Source: JBOFIQ01 sp051654905
GTDB lineage: Bacteria; Actinomycetota; Actinomycetes; Propionibacteriales; Propionibacteriaceae
Length of the DNA stretch: 6,605 nt
Direction of reading: 5' to 3'
NCBI GenBank assembly: GCA_051654905.1
Contig: JBOFYY010000122.1
Span: forward strand, 1 to 6,605
The translations under genes were made by a program, and so were the position numbers. The notes beneath the pieces are model-generated. The model saw nothing but the letters and a program-made list of their open reading frames with translations, was not told where the DNA came from and did no database searches. Numbering within the stretch: the stretch's first letter is position 1; the number at the start of each line of letters is the position of its first letter. Of this stretch, positions 6,026 through 6,605 are shown piece by piece.

Positions 6026-6605
6026 AGGAGGTACTCCTTACCATTTTTTTGGCCAAAAATTTTAGTGTCGATTTTTGCCTTTTTTGAGATTTTATCGGAT
6101 TTGTCACTTCAAAAGTAGATGCGGAGCTCAAACTCTATCATTTAAGACCCTCAGTTTTCGAAGTTTTAGAGCGAAAATTAGGCTGAAAATGTGTCTTATA
6201 AAAATGCTTTTTTTGTCCATTTTGATCTCCATTTTGATGATAGTTTCTGGCTGTCCTGATCAAAACGCATCTATTGGTGTATAAAACTCGCCAAAAAATT
6301 TTTCATCGAAAAATCAAAAATTTGCCAAGGGGTACCCCTTACCATTTTTTTGGCCAAAAATTTTTTTGTCGATTTTTGCCGTTTTTGCCTCAATAAACAG
6401 CTTGATCTCCATTTCGATGATAGTTTCTGGCTGTCCTGATCAAGACGCATCTATTGGTGTATAAAAATCGCCAAAACCTTTCAATCGAAAAATCAATAAT
6501 TTGCACAAGGGTCCCCCCTTACCGTTTTAGGCCAAAAATTTTTTTGTCGATTTTTGCCGTTTTTGCCTCAATAAACAGCTTGATCTCCATTTCGATGATA
6601 GTTTC
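6026..6605. repeat. Tandem satellite-like repeat, period about 178-180 bp
   Basis: The word GATCTCCATTT recurs at 6224, 6404 and 6582, giving periods of 180 and 178 bp. Two full units (6224-6403 and 6404-6581) are highly similar, and a third is cut by the window edge. Each unit contains GATAGTTTCTGGCTGTCCTG, CGCATCTATTGGTGTATAAA, a palindromic block that is AAGGGGTACCCCTT in the first full unit (6327-6340) and altered in the second, GGCCAAAAATTTT, and CTCAATAAACAGCTT. A leading partial unit matches the second half of the monomer at about 6026-6088. It is then interrupted by about 120 bp of unrelated sequence (6090-6210). The plus-strand ORF at 6075-6284 lies in this repeat and is not a gene. 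Confidence 0.8.

Noticed and set aside
6075..6284. Plus-strand ORF of 69 codons with a hydrophobic segment resembling a signal peptide
   Set aside because: It spans the satellite interruption and a monomer. The same words recur in later units without a conserved open frame.
6026..6605. Possible CRISPR array from repeated blocks on the right side
   Set aside because: The period is about 180 bp and the whole monomer is conserved, so this is satellite DNA. The rest of the window is eukaryotic.

Overview
The window looks like nuclear DNA from an AT-rich animal genome, most likely an insect. The reasons are spliced genes with GT-AG introns (56-58 nt, 95-97 nt and one of 1279 nt), TATA plus initiator core promoters, AATAAA polyadenylation signals, signal-peptide proteins, short inverted-repeat transposons and a satellite-like tandem repeat. 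The degenerate ankyrin protein and the secreted RR-x-V-Y/F-x-W repeat protein recall lower Diptera (midge or mosquito relatives). That placement is an impression from family resemblance, not shown by the sequence. No prokaryotic feature was seen.

Layout. (1) 1-2282, minus strand: the 5' part of a three-exon ankyrin-repeat gene (exons 2282-2265, 2169-1978 and 698 to beyond base 1). Its large second intron holds a 168-bp PIF/Harbinger-type MITE (759-926, TTA target duplication) and a long imperfect inverted repeat (about 1587-1812). (2) 2577-3527, minus strand: an intronless gene for a secreted, glycosylation-rich protein with three C-terminal repeats that resemble a beta-trefoil. (3) 3969-4436, plus strand: a three-exon gene for a 104-residue secreted Gly/Pro-rich protein with a textbook TATA/Inr promoter. 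(4) 4437-5446: a non-coding gap with a degenerate transposon remnant and a near-perfect hairpin MITE (4887-4981). (5) 5447-5744, plus strand: a two-exon gene for a 79-residue secreted protein. (6) 5945-6605: a second, inverted copy of the transposon remnant, followed by a tandem repeat of about 178-180 bp that runs off the right edge.

The most notable result is that the two small secreted proteins, which become visible only after splicing, appear to be diverged paralogues. Each has a signal peptide, a phase-0 intron at its end, an E-x-x-P-[VI]-V-x-[DE]-K motif just after it, and a C-terminal amphipathic segment with R-x-V-x-D-x-L. Their promoters share the same layout: a TTATC (GATA-type) site exactly 42 bp upstream of TATAAAA, and an initiator A exactly 31 bp downstream of the TATA start. 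No function can be assigned to this pair from sequence alone. With the trefoil-like protein, the window encodes three predicted secreted proteins side by side.
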